DNA from: Anthropogastromicrobium sp963604075 | GTDB taxonomy: Bacteria > Bacillota > Clostridia > Lachnospirales > Lachnospiraceae | Length of the DNA: 12,204 bases | Reading direction: 5' to 3' | Assembly (NCBI GenBank): GCA_963604075.1 | Contig: CAVCPW010000086.1 | Location: forward strand, 1-12,204 | Part shown: positions 6,886-12,204 of the stretch, piece after piece | Layout: every line of letters begins with the position of its first letter | Position numbering within the stretch: the first letter of the stretch is position 1 | Notes under the pieces: model-generated | The model's input: the letters and a program-made list of their open reading frames with translations, nothing else | What the model was told of the DNA's origin: nothing | Database searches by the model: none | Made by a program: the position numbers and the translations under genes

Positions 6886-7034
6886 AAGCGGCACTAAATT
6901 TCCCATACAATATAGTATTTTTATTACATTTAAGATTTTATGTTGCATACAAGCATACAATTCGATGCATAACCTTATATCTTACGTAAGAGTGCTTTTA
7001 GAGCAATGCTCCCAACAGTTCTCTCTATGTTGAT

Positions 7035-7063
7035 ATTATAGCAGAGTAAAATAACTATTTCAA
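7035..7063 (-). promoter_or_regulatory. Sigma-A promoter for the holB-ricT-trmN6 operon
   Basis: On the - strand TTGAAA (7058-7063) and a perfect TATAAT (7035-7040) are separated by exactly 17 bp. Transcription would begin near 7028. It lies just beyond the terminator hairpin of the preceding gene, so the two operons appear to be separated here. Confidence 0.8.
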
Positions 7064-7074
7064 GAAATTTATAA

Positions 7075-7110
7075 GGCTCCTCTCATCACCTAAAGGTAAT
7101 AGGAGAAGCC
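7075..7110 (-). terminator. Hairpin terminator after the guanylate-kinase-like gene
   Basis: 7075-7090 pairs with 7095-7110 around a four-base loop (UUUA on the - strand). As - strand RNA the 16-position stem has only one mismatch and three G-U wobbles, whereas the + strand would have more mismatches, pointing to function in - strand transcripts. The tail is TTATAAATTT. The core CACCTAAAGG is shared with the repeat family, so it may be a repeat end adopted as a terminator. Confidence 0.65.
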
Positions 7111-7145
7111 TGTGAAAAAACACGAGGATTTTATTTATGAATAGT

Positions 7146-7736
7146 TTATCTCTTTCCCAGCTCTTTCTTAATATACTCTAATACCATGTGGAGACATGCA
7201 TTTATATCCTCATTCTGAAAGCGCTGCGTAATCTTCGCTGCTTTCAAATTTTCCTCAGAAAAATCGGCCTGATCTGCGAGGAAACGTCTGCACATTTCCT
7301 CATATTTCGCAGTCTTCTGGGTACGCTCTCTTGCGATTGCACGCTCAAGGCGAATCCCATCCTCTACCTCAAGATACACCGGAATCATTGCTTCCTCACC
7401 AAAATATGCACGCAACGGCAGATACGATTCGAGCGTGCCGATCGTCATGTAAATTGAGTTTTCATCAAACTGACCATCATCAGCTGTCGCATAAACCCAA
7501 TCCCCATATACAGTGTGATAAACGCGCTTTTCGATGATTTTTCCTTCGTTTTCCATTTGCGCAATTTCCCTATCTAACACAAAGAAATATTCTCTTCCGT
7601 TTTCTTCATGATCACGGATTGGTCTTGTCGTATAAAGTATGATTTCCTTCGGCGATGGATTCAGTCGTTCCTTCACCTTTTTATAGATCGTATCCTTACC
7701 AGATGCGCTTTTTCCCATAAAGTAGATAATTTTCAT
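7146..7736 (-). CDS. Guanylate-kinase-like P-loop kinase
   Basis: A 196-residue protein with the guanylate kinase fold signature. It has a P-loop GKSASGKDT at 8-16, the GMP-binding stretch TTRPIRDHEENGREYFFV at 36-53 and a YHTVYGDWVYAT block at 73-84, corresponding to the family's YG-containing NMP site. Canonical guanylate kinases transfer phosphate from ATP to GMP. The P-loop here is GKSASGK rather than the usual GPSGVGK, and the second half (RERTQKTAKYEEMCRRF) diverges, so this may be a paralogue with another substrate or a regulatory role. It sits between the YaaO-type decarboxylase and holB, where B. subtilis has tmk. The TTRPxR...GxxYFF motif argues against thymidylate kinase activity. 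The ATG has an AAAGGA-type site about 9 nt upstream. Confidence 0.8.
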   Translation of the reverse strand: MKIIYFMGKSASGKDTIYKKVKERLNPSPKEIILYTTRPIRDHEENGREYFFVLDREIAQMENEGKIIEKRVYHTVYGDWVYATADDGQFDENSIYMTIGTLESYLPLRAYFGEEAMIPVYLEVEDGIRLERAIARERTQKTAKYEEMCRRFLADQADFSEENLKAAKITQRFQNEDINACLHMVLEYIKKELGKR

Positions 7737-7886
7737 ATCTTTTTTCCTTTTTATTTTCTATTTTTTCGCTGACCTGTTTCCATATCCTTGCAGTATACAA
7801 CTCCTGTAAATATGATACTTTTCCAATTTTGATAAGATTTTAACTGCCAAGACAGATCTTCACTTCAAACAAATATCTCCCCGCTG

Positions 7887-9548
7887 TCAGCGGTTGTTTC
7901 TCGCAAGATTTTGTACAGTAAGTATCCTCTCCCCGGTCTCATCCTCCATGCCATACAACTCCATGCCGCTTTTTTTATAATATCGCACAAGCGTAAGTAA
8001 CTCTGCACTGATTTCTTCACCTGGCATCAAAAATGGACAACCCGGTGGATATACATAGACTGTTTCCGCACTGATTTTTCCTTCTGCTTCTTCAAATAAC
8101 ATTGGAACAGTTTCTGCCTCAGCTGCCTCGCATGGAAGCATTGCCTGCTTGAGTGACACAAACACAGGTGAATGTGTAACGCAATCTTTTTTTGCCCAAG
8201 AAAGAATACCTTTTTCTAACTCATCATTGATTTCACGAAGTGCCGCCTCGAGGCGTGAAAACCCTTCCTCGGTATCGGTCAACATCGTCATCAAAATCAC
8301 ATAATCCGGCGCTGACATCTCAGGCTGGAGGTGATAGCGATCACGCAAAATCTCATGCAAATGCCTTCCTGAGTTCTCGTATCCCCTTGCGCCAAGCACA
8401 ATTTTCGTATAATCCACAATTGGAAGATTCTTATCCCCCTGACAGGTCTTATTCTTATCTGTTTCTGGTTGCAGCACTCCTATTTGCTGCATTTTTATTT
8501 GTGCTTCTATTTGCTCTTTTGTCTCTTCTATTTGCTGCGCCTGTATATGCTTTGTCTCCATCTCTGGATACAAGAACCACAGCTGCTTCCAGTCTTTGCT
8601 TCTCTCATAGAAAAGTTGCAAACGCTTTGTCAGTTCGTGCAACTTCTGTGCACCTTCCTTTTGCATGTAACGCACACAAAGATCCATCCCTGCCATCAAC
8701 ACATATGATGGACTGGATGTCTCGAAAATGTGAAGTGCACGCTCAATTTTCTTCACATCCACACGATCACTGCAAATATGAAGCGCCGCACTTTGCGTCA
8801 AACAGGGAAGTGTTTTATGTAGGCTTTGAATGACAATGTCTGCACCTTCATGGATTGCACTGTAAGGGAGACGAATTTCCATAACTGAGCCTGCTATTCC
8901 ATTACATTCCCTGACAGTTAATGAATCTTGCTCCTGTGGTTCATTTGATATCTGTATGTTTTGTGCATATGGAAGATGTGCACCGTGTGCCTCATCTACA
9001 ATCAAAATGCCGTTATGCGCATGTACCACATCTGCAATTGCCTGAATATCAGATGCAATTCCCTCATATGTCGGTGATGTGAGGATGACTGCAGCGATAT
9101 CTGGGGATTGTTCGTAGGCTTTTTTTACATCGCTGTGGATAACTTGACCACTTATACACAAGTTATCCACATTTTGTGGATAAATATAGGTTGGTTTCAA
9201 TCCTCTGAGCAAAATGGCATGTGCAACACTCTTATGCGTGTTTCTCGCAACCGCGACGGTTGCTCCCTGCTGGCAGGCACCATACACTGCAGCCAGTATA
9301 CCACACGTTGAACCATTCACTATATAATAGGACTGCTTCGCCCCGACTGCATGAGCCATGCGATCCATTCCCTCTTTTATCATGCCTTCGGCATGGTGCA
9401 GATCGTCAAATCCGTCAATCTCAGTAATATCAATGTCATACACATTCGTCATCCAGTCCACACGCCGCTTATGACCCGGCATGTGGAACGGATACGCATC
9501 GCTTTTTGTGTAGGCTTCTAGTTTTTCATAAATTGATTGCTCCTGCAT
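7887..9548 (-). CDS. YaaO-type Orn/Lys/Arg decarboxylase family PLP enzyme
   Basis: A 553-residue fold-type I pyridoxal-phosphate enzyme of the short Orn/Lys/Arg decarboxylase group (YaaO/SpeA-like). Visible are FHMPGHKR at 21-28, the glycine loop NGSTCGI at 78-84, DEAHGAH at 185-191 (Asp185 to the PLP ring nitrogen), QSLHKTLP at 241-248 with Lys245 as the Schiff-base lysine, GARGYENSGRHLHE in the middle, and a C-terminal domain with YPPGCPFLMPGE at 500-511. The family decarboxylates basic amino acids to amines; B. subtilis SpeA makes agmatine, but the substrate of this one cannot be read from sequence. It is longer than the ~480 residues usual for the group because of insertions near residues 194-232 and 331-376, the latter Gln/Glu-rich and built from DNA microrepeats. 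Codons for residues 122-139 carry four DnaA boxes. The ATG follows AGGAG by 6 nt. Confidence 0.9.
   Translation of the reverse strand: MQEQSIYEKLEAYTKSDAYPFHMPGHKRRVDWMTNVYDIDITEIDGFDDLHHAEGMIKEGMDRMAHAVGAKQSYYIVNGSTCGILAAVYGACQQGATVAVARNTHKSVAHAILLRGLKPTYIYPQNVDNLCISGQVIHSDVKKAYEQSPDIAAVILTSPTYEGIASDIQAIADVVHAHNGILIVDEAHGAHLPYAQNIQISNEPQEQDSLTVRECNGIAGSVMEIRLPYSAIHEGADIVIQSLHKTLPCLTQSAALHICSDRVDVKKIERALHIFETSSPSYVLMAGMDLCVRYMQKEGAQKLHELTKRLQLFYERSKDWKQLWFLYPEMETKHIQAQQIEETKEQIEAQIKMQQIGVLQPETDKNKTCQGDKNLPIVDYTKIVLGARGYENSGRHLHEILRDRYHLQPEMSAPDYVILMTMLTDTEEGFSRLEAALREINDELEKGILSWAKKDCVTHSPVFVSLKQAMLPCEAAEAETVPMLFEEAEGKISAETVYVYPPGCPFLMPGEEISAELLTLVRYYKKSGMELYGMEDETGERILTVQNLARNNR
8477..8538 (-). 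repeat. In-frame microrepeats inside the decarboxylase gene
   Basis: Three near-identical units read on the + strand as CTCCTATTTGCTGC (8477-8490), CTTCTATTTGCTC (8504-8516) and CTTCTATTTGCTGC (8525-8538). Their offsets are 27 and 21 bp, both multiples of three, so the frame is kept. They encode the repeated QIE/QIG-type steps of a Gln/Glu-rich insert (about residues 331-376), probably a solvent-exposed loop. Confidence 0.75.
9134..9183. promoter_or_regulatory. Cluster of four consensus DnaA boxes
   Basis: Four exact matches to TTATNCACA lie within 50 bp: 9134-9142 (reverse), 9152-9160 (forward, TTATACACA), 9163-9171 (forward) and 9175-9183 (reverse). Start spacings are 18, 11 and 12 bp, so the last three are about one helical turn apart. 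TGTGGATAACTTG at 9134-9146 and CAAGTTATCCACA at 9159-9171 form a perfect 13-bp inverted repeat, and boxes three and four form a second with a 3-bp centre. All of it is inside the decarboxylase coding sequence. No other exact box was seen in the window. DnaA is the replication initiator; such clusters act at origins, as titration sites or as transcriptional sites. The role here is inferred. Confidence 0.8.
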
Positions 9549-9627
9549 TTTTCTCTCCTGCTGACTCCGCTTTTCCTGTGCTTTTCAAAATTCACTGTTT
9601 CGACAAAATTTTTCCGCGTAATTTTCT

Positions 9628-10620
9628 CTATTCTTTCCGGTAGCCGCTTTCAAAATCCACAACATTCCACATTTCAGTATGGTTCAAATACGCTTTCAGG
9701 TTATGTACACATATTTTTGCTATGTTATCCTCTACCTGTGGATCATGACCAAAACTTATCCCCGATACATGAGGCGTTATCAACACATTTTTCATGCCCC
9801 ACAACGGATTATCCTTTTGCAGCGGCTCTGGATCGGTCACATCAAGTACTGCTCCAGACAGATGTCCTTCCTCAAGTAGCTTGATCAGATCAGGCTGCAC
9901 AATCAGGCTTCCCCGTCCGACATTGACTATAAGTCCACTTTGTTTTATTTTGCTAAGTCGATCTTCTGTGAGCAGATGCGTTGTCTGTTGTGTCTTAGGA
10001 AGGCATCCAATCACAAGATCCGCCCGTAATAGTTGCTCGTCTAATGAATCGATAGTCCACACTTCATCAAACCATTCCGATGCTTTGGACAACGTTCGAC
10101 GTATGCCAATTGTATACACATCAAATGCCTTCAAACGCTTTGCCACATTTGTTCCGATATCTCCTGTGCCAAGAATAAGTGCTGTCTTTCCCATAAGTGC
10201 CTGCTCGCTTCCCACATCCTGCCACAAACGTTTTTGCTGATGTTCAATGTAGCGAGGAAAATTGCGATACATCATTAAAACTGCACCTACCACATACTCA
10301 GAAATAATGCCTCCGAATGCACCTGACATGCTGCACAACAGCACATTTCTTGGAAAACCCGGAATCTGCGTATACTTTTCCACGCCAGCATTTGACGACT
10401 GAACAAATTTGAGCGAAGGTGCCGAAGCAACCTCCTCAATCGTTGGATTTCCAATCACAATCTCTGCCTCTTTTAGCAGCGCTTTGTATCGCTCTTCATC
10501 CTTTTTTCCACCTGGCTCTGACAAATAGCTTTCCTGAAAAAAGAATTGCGCATCCGGAACGGCTTCCTTTAACATCGCCTTATGTTGCTTTCGAAATGGA
10601 ACTGTCACCAGTATCTTCAT
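9628..10620 (-). CDS. D-2-hydroxyacid dehydrogenase family oxidoreductase
   Basis: A 330-residue NAD(P)-dependent D-isomer-specific 2-hydroxyacid dehydrogenase, which would interconvert a 2-keto acid and a D-2-hydroxy acid in the cytosol. The nucleotide-binding loop is GTGDIG at 151-156. The catalytic triad is complete: Arg236 in NVGRGS, Glu265 in DVTDPEPL and His284 in TPHVSG. After the second Rossmann strand there are two arginines (R174, R175) instead of the acidic residue that normally selects NAD, which suggests NADP(H); this is inference. There is no ACT domain, so it is not a typical serine-pathway phosphoglycerate dehydrogenase; substrate unknown. The ATG is preceded by AGGAGG 7 nt upstream. 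It lies 79 bp upstream of the decarboxylase and 123 bp downstream of mnmA on the same strand, without obvious promoter or terminator between them, so co-transcription is plausible. Confidence 0.92.
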   Translation of the reverse strand: MKILVTVPFRKQHKAMLKEAVPDAQFFFQESYLSEPGGKKDEERYKALLKEAEIVIGNPTIEEVASAPSLKFVQSSNAGVEKYTQIPGFPRNVLLCSMSGAFGGIISEYVVGAVLMMYRNFPRYIEHQQKRLWQDVGSEQALMGKTALILGTGDIGTNVAKRLKAFDVYTIGIRRTLSKASEWFDEVWTIDSLDEQLLRADLVIGCLPKTQQTTHLLTEDRLSKIKQSGLIVNVGRGSLIVQPDLIKLLEEGHLSGAVLDVTDPEPLQKDNPLWGMKNVLITPHVSGISFGHDPQVEDNIAKICVHNLKAYLNHTEMWNVVDFESGYRKE

Positions 10621-10638
10621 GCTGATTCCTCCTATATG

Positions 10639-10737
10639 TCATTGTATTCTGTTTTTTTCCTCTTTTGACACTACGACATCTTTTATACAATTTGTCAGCT
10701 CATAGATCTGACCGATGTATCCTCCTGTCAAATTCAT
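10639..10737 (-). CDS. Possible small ORF or in-frame 3' extension of mnmA
   Basis: A 32-codon frame begins with ATG at 10737 and ends with TGA at 10639-10641, 18 nt before the dehydrogenase start. It begins MNLTGGYIGQIYEL and ends SKEEKNRIQ. It is in the same frame as mnmA, separated from the mnmA TAG only by GCT CAT. There is no convincing ribosome binding site before the ATG; an AGGAGG lies inside the frame at codons 4-6. A chance open stretch of this length is quite likely, so this is a weak call. Confidence 0.2.
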   Translation of the reverse strand: MNLTGGYIGQIYELTNCIKDVVVSKEEKNRIQ

Positions 10738-10758
10738 ATGAGCCTAACGGCTCATATG
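10735..10758 (-). repeat. Perfect palindromic hairpin over the mnmA stop codon
   Basis: CATATGAGCC and GGCTCATATG are perfect 10-bp arms around a 4-base centre. On the - strand the TAG stop of mnmA falls in the loop (GTTA followed by G). No T tract follows, so it is not a standard intrinsic terminator. It could affect mRNA stability or translation at the stop, or bind a protein. Confidence 0.6.
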
Positions 10759-11838
10759 GACTGTATCGCAAATGGTTGCACCACCAACCACAACATCACC
10801 GTCGTACAGCACAACAGCCTGCCCCCTTGTGATTGCTCGCTGCGGTTCATCAAATACGACGTGAATACGATTGTCATCAAGCTGCTCCACAATTGCCGGC
10901 TGCTCGGCATGGCGATAGCGCACCTTCGCCTTCACTCGCATTTTCCCCTCAATTTTCGAAACAGAAATCAAATTCAAATCATCCGCAATCAACTCACTTG
11001 AAAAAAGATCAGCCTCATCTGTGAGGATTACCTGATTTTTCTCTTTGTCAATTCCATAAACGTACATCGGCTTTGTCAGTGCCAGGCCAAGACCTTTTCG
11101 CTGTCCGATCGTATAATGAATAATTCCCTTGTGACGACCAAGAACATTGCCATTTCGATCCACAAAATCGCCCTCCGGATACTCCTTGCCTGTATATTGA
11201 CGGATAAAATCGGTATAACTACCAGTTGTAACAAAGCAAATATCCTGACTGTCATGCTTGTGTGCATTAATTAAGCCTTGCTCCTCAGCAATTTCCCTTA
11301 CCTTAGGCTTAGGAAACGCCCCTAATGGAAACTGCGTGTGCATCAGCTGCTCCTGGGTTAAGCTGTACAGAACATAACTTTGATCCTTGTTAGCATCAAG
11401 ACCTTTCTTTAACAGGTAGCGTCCTGTTGCCTTATCATATTCGACACGCGCATAATGCCCTGTTACTACGGTATCATAGCCCATCAGTTTTGCGCGCTCA
11501 TACAGCTCCTGAAATTTAATATAACGATTGCAATCAATACATGGATTTGGCGTGCATCCATTCTCATAAGCACATACAAAACGCTTCATAACATGCTCCT
11601 CAAACTGGCCTGTAAAATTATAGAGGAAATGGCGAATGCCAAGCGTATAGGCCACGCTTCTTGCATCGCTCACATCGTCAAGGGAACAACAGGTATTTTC
11701 ACGTTTAATCCCATCACCTGTTTCATTAAAGGTCTTGATTGTAATTCCAATACACTCATATCCTTTTTCCTTCATCAAATATGCCGCAACGGAACTGTCT
11801 ACACCGCCGCTCATAGCTATGACCGCCTTCTTGTTCAT
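10744..11838 (-). CDS. mnmA: tRNA 2-thiouridine(34) synthase MnmA
   Basis: A 364-residue tRNA-modifying enzyme. MnmA adenylates and thiolates C2 of uridine 34 in tRNA Lys, Glu and Gln, taking sulfur from a cysteine desulfurase relay. The ATP-pyrophosphatase P-loop is SGGVDSS at 10-16. The two catalytic cysteines are visible: Cys100 in NPCIDC and Cys201 in DICFV. HYTIGQRKGLG at 241-251 and the C-terminal beta-barrel with AVVLYDGDVVVGG close the protein; the length is normal. A cysteine pair at C50-C51 in the ENTCCSLDDVSDA block is a visible variation. The ATG is preceded by AAGGAAGGAAG. It has its own promoter just beyond the tRNA terminator and probably heads the transcript into the dehydrogenase. 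No cysteine desulfurase gene is adjacent in the window. Confidence 0.96.
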   Translation of the reverse strand: MNKKAVIAMSGGVDSSVAAYLMKEKGYECIGITIKTFNETGDGIKRENTCCSLDDVSDARSVAYTLGIRHFLYNFTGQFEEHVMKRFVCAYENGCTPNPCIDCNRYIKFQELYERAKLMGYDTVVTGHYARVEYDKATGRYLLKKGLDANKDQSYVLYSLTQEQLMHTQFPLGAFPKPKVREIAEEQGLINAHKHDSQDICFVTTGSYTDFIRQYTGKEYPEGDFVDRNGNVLGRHKGIIHYTIGQRKGLGLALTKPMYVYGIDKEKNQVILTDEADLFSSELIADDLNLISVSKIEGKMRVKAKVRYRHAEQPAIVEQLDDNRIHVVFDEPQRAITRGQAVVLYDGDVVVGGATICDTVHMSR

Positions 11839-11890
11839 CTGCTTCCTTCCTTTCTGCAGCCGCTGTTATCCGCAGCCATTATTGTTTTCT

Positions 11891-11920
11891 ATTATACATC
11901 AAAAGGGCATTTTTTGTAAA
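11891..11920 (-). promoter_or_regulatory. Promoter of mnmA
   Basis: On the - strand TTTACA (11915-11920) and a perfect TATAAT (11891-11896) are 18 bp apart; shifting the first hexamer to TTACAA gives 17. The -35 overlaps the last T residues of the tRNA operon terminator. The predicted leader is about 45 nt. Confidence 0.7.
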
Positions 11921-11951
11921 AAAAAATAACCAACGTCTTCCGTTGATTATT
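11918..11951 (-). terminator. Intrinsic terminator of the tRNA cluster
   Basis: On the - strand AATAATCAACG (11941-11951) pairs with CGTTGGTTATT (11925-11935) through 11 positions with one G-U, a 5-base loop, then a run of seven further Ts. It lies just beyond the initiator tRNA. Confidence 0.9.
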
Positions 11952-11956
11952 TAAAG

Positions 11957-12030
11957 TTGCGGGGGCTGGATTTGAACCAACGACCTTCGGGTTATGAGCC
12001 CGACGAGCTTCCAGACTGCTCCACCCCGCG
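11957..12030 (-). tRNA. Initiator tRNA-fMet (CAU)
   Basis: A 74-nt gene without encoded CCA. The acceptor begins CGCGGGG and ends CCCCGCAA, giving the C1-A72 mismatch of bacterial initiators. The anticodon stem TCGGG/CCCGA has the three consecutive G-C pairs of an initiator around CTCATAA (anticodon CAT). The T arm is GTTGG-TTCAAAT-CCAGC. Last gene of the cluster, followed by a terminator. Confidence 0.95.
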
Positions 12031-12063
12031 ATAATATAGAATGCGTTTTCTTCCGAAAACCAA

Positions 12064-12145
12064 TGGATGGAGGTGGATTCGAACCACCGAAGCAAGTTGC
12101 AGCAGATTTACAGTCTGTCCCCTTTGGCCACTCGGGAATCCATCC
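12064..12145 (-). tRNA. tRNA-Tyr (GUA)
   Basis: An 82-nt class II tRNA with a long variable arm. Acceptor GGATGGA/TCCATCC, discriminator A, anticodon loop CTGTAAA (GTA), T arm GGTGG-TTCGAAT-CCACC. No CCA is encoded. It lies 33 bp upstream of the initiator tRNA. Confidence 0.95.
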
Positions 12146-12152
12146 ATTTAAA

Positions 12153-12204
12153 TGGGGCCTATAGGGCTCGAACCTATGACCCTCTGCTTGTAAGGCAGAT
12201 GCTC
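12153..12204 (-). tRNA. tRNA-Val (UAC), 5' part cut by the window edge
   Basis: The visible part runs from the 3' half of the D stem (GAGC) through the anticodon stem TCTGC/GCAGA with loop CTTACAA (anticodon TAC), T arm ATAGG-TTCGAGC-CCTAT and acceptor strand AGGCCCC plus discriminator A. The remaining 5' end lies beyond 12204. It is 7 bp from tRNA-Tyr, so the three tRNAs form one transcript. Confidence 0.93.

Larger units (their letters stand above)
6712..7145. other. Long intergenic region / holB leader, repeat-rich
   Basis: No supported gene lies between the guanylate-kinase-like gene and holB. From right to left on the - strand it holds a hairpin terminator (7075-7110), a consensus promoter (7035-7063), about 140 bp of AT-rich leader with a perfect palindrome TCTTACGTAAGA (6980-6991) and a tandem 8-mer GCATACAA (6945-6960), then two linked repeat modules (6844-6885 and 6761-6818) ending 50 bp before the holB start. 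Confidence 0.7.

Noticed and set aside
6945..6960. Tandem 8-mer GCATACAA
   Set aside because: Only two units in AT-rich sequence; no flanking structure to support an operator or iteron.
6815..7033. A 72-codon + strand frame in the holB upstream region
   Set aside because: No ribosome binding site, it crosses the repeat modules and the - strand promoter, and the product looks random.
7881..7893. Small hairpin CCGCT-GTC-AGCGG at the decarboxylase stop
   Set aside because: Only a 5-bp stem with a 3-base loop and no T tract; too weak for a terminator call.
8240..8833. A 197-codon + strand open frame with a hydrophobic stretch
   Set aside because: It lies entirely antisense to the well-supported decarboxylase. 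Its hydrophobic run is just the reverse reading of the microrepeat region, and it matches no family I know.
9134..9183. Interpretation of the DnaA boxes as a replication origin
   Set aside because: There is no adjacent AT-rich unwinding region, no dnaA or dnaN gene, and the sites are inside a coding gene. A titration or regulatory site fits better.
9737..9745. Another DnaA-box-like site (TGTGGATCA)
   Set aside because: It has one mismatch at a conserved position and stands alone, so it is not counted with the cluster.
11892..12095. A 67-codon - strand frame with AHNPKVVGSNPAPAT
   Set aside because: It runs through the tRNA-fMet gene; this peptide motif is a familiar false translation of tRNA sequence.

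Overview
The window reads as ordinary chromosome from a Gram-positive anaerobe of the Bacillota, most likely class Clostridia and family Lachnospiraceae. This is an inference from the gene families, the moderate GC content, the strong AGGAGG-type ribosome binding sites and the sigma-A style promoters; no rRNA or species marker is present. Only the FAD oxidoreductase is on the + strand. All other genes are on the - strand.

Layout, left to right. Positions 1-311 are non-coding apart from a possible relic of a reading frame, with a hairpin that probably ends degV transcription. A DegV/FakB-like fatty-acid-binding protein (-) and a COG2509-type FAD oxidoreductase (+) diverge from a shared promoter region at 1206-1392. 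After the strong oxidoreductase terminator come degraded hairpin repeats. Next is a housekeeping block read leftward: holB (DNA polymerase III delta'), ricT (RNase Y/sporulation regulator), a TrmN6-like tRNA methyltransferase and rsmI (16S rRNA methyltransferase). It has its own consensus promoter at 7035-7063 and a leader of about 315 nt filled with repeats. To its right, also leftward, are mnmA (tRNA 2-thiolase), a D-2-hydroxyacid dehydrogenase, a YaaO-type Orn/Lys/Arg decarboxylase and a guanylate-kinase-like protein, closed by a long hairpin terminator at 7075-7110. The right edge holds a leftward tRNA cluster (Val-UAC, Tyr-GUA, initiator Met-CAU) with an intrinsic terminator.

The order decarboxylase, nucleotide-kinase-like, holB, ricT, trmN6, rsmI is a reduced version of the Bacillus subtilis yaaO-tmk-yaaQ-yaaR-holB-yaaT-yabA-yabB-yazA-yabC block. 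No yabA, the DnaA regulator of that block, is present, and a guanylate-kinase-like protein sits where tmk would be.

The most unusual signal is a cluster of four perfect DnaA boxes (TTATNCACA) in 50 bp at 9134-9183, inside the decarboxylase coding sequence and organised as nested inverted repeats. It looks like a DnaA-binding or titration site written into a gene. Secondary points are a family of CACCTAAA/AGTCAA hairpin repeats in three intergenic gaps, resembling IS200/IS605-type ends; an in-frame 34-codon extension after the mnmA stop, which sits in the loop of a perfect palindrome; in-frame microrepeats that expand the decarboxylase; and a potentially structured leader before the FAD oxidoreductase.
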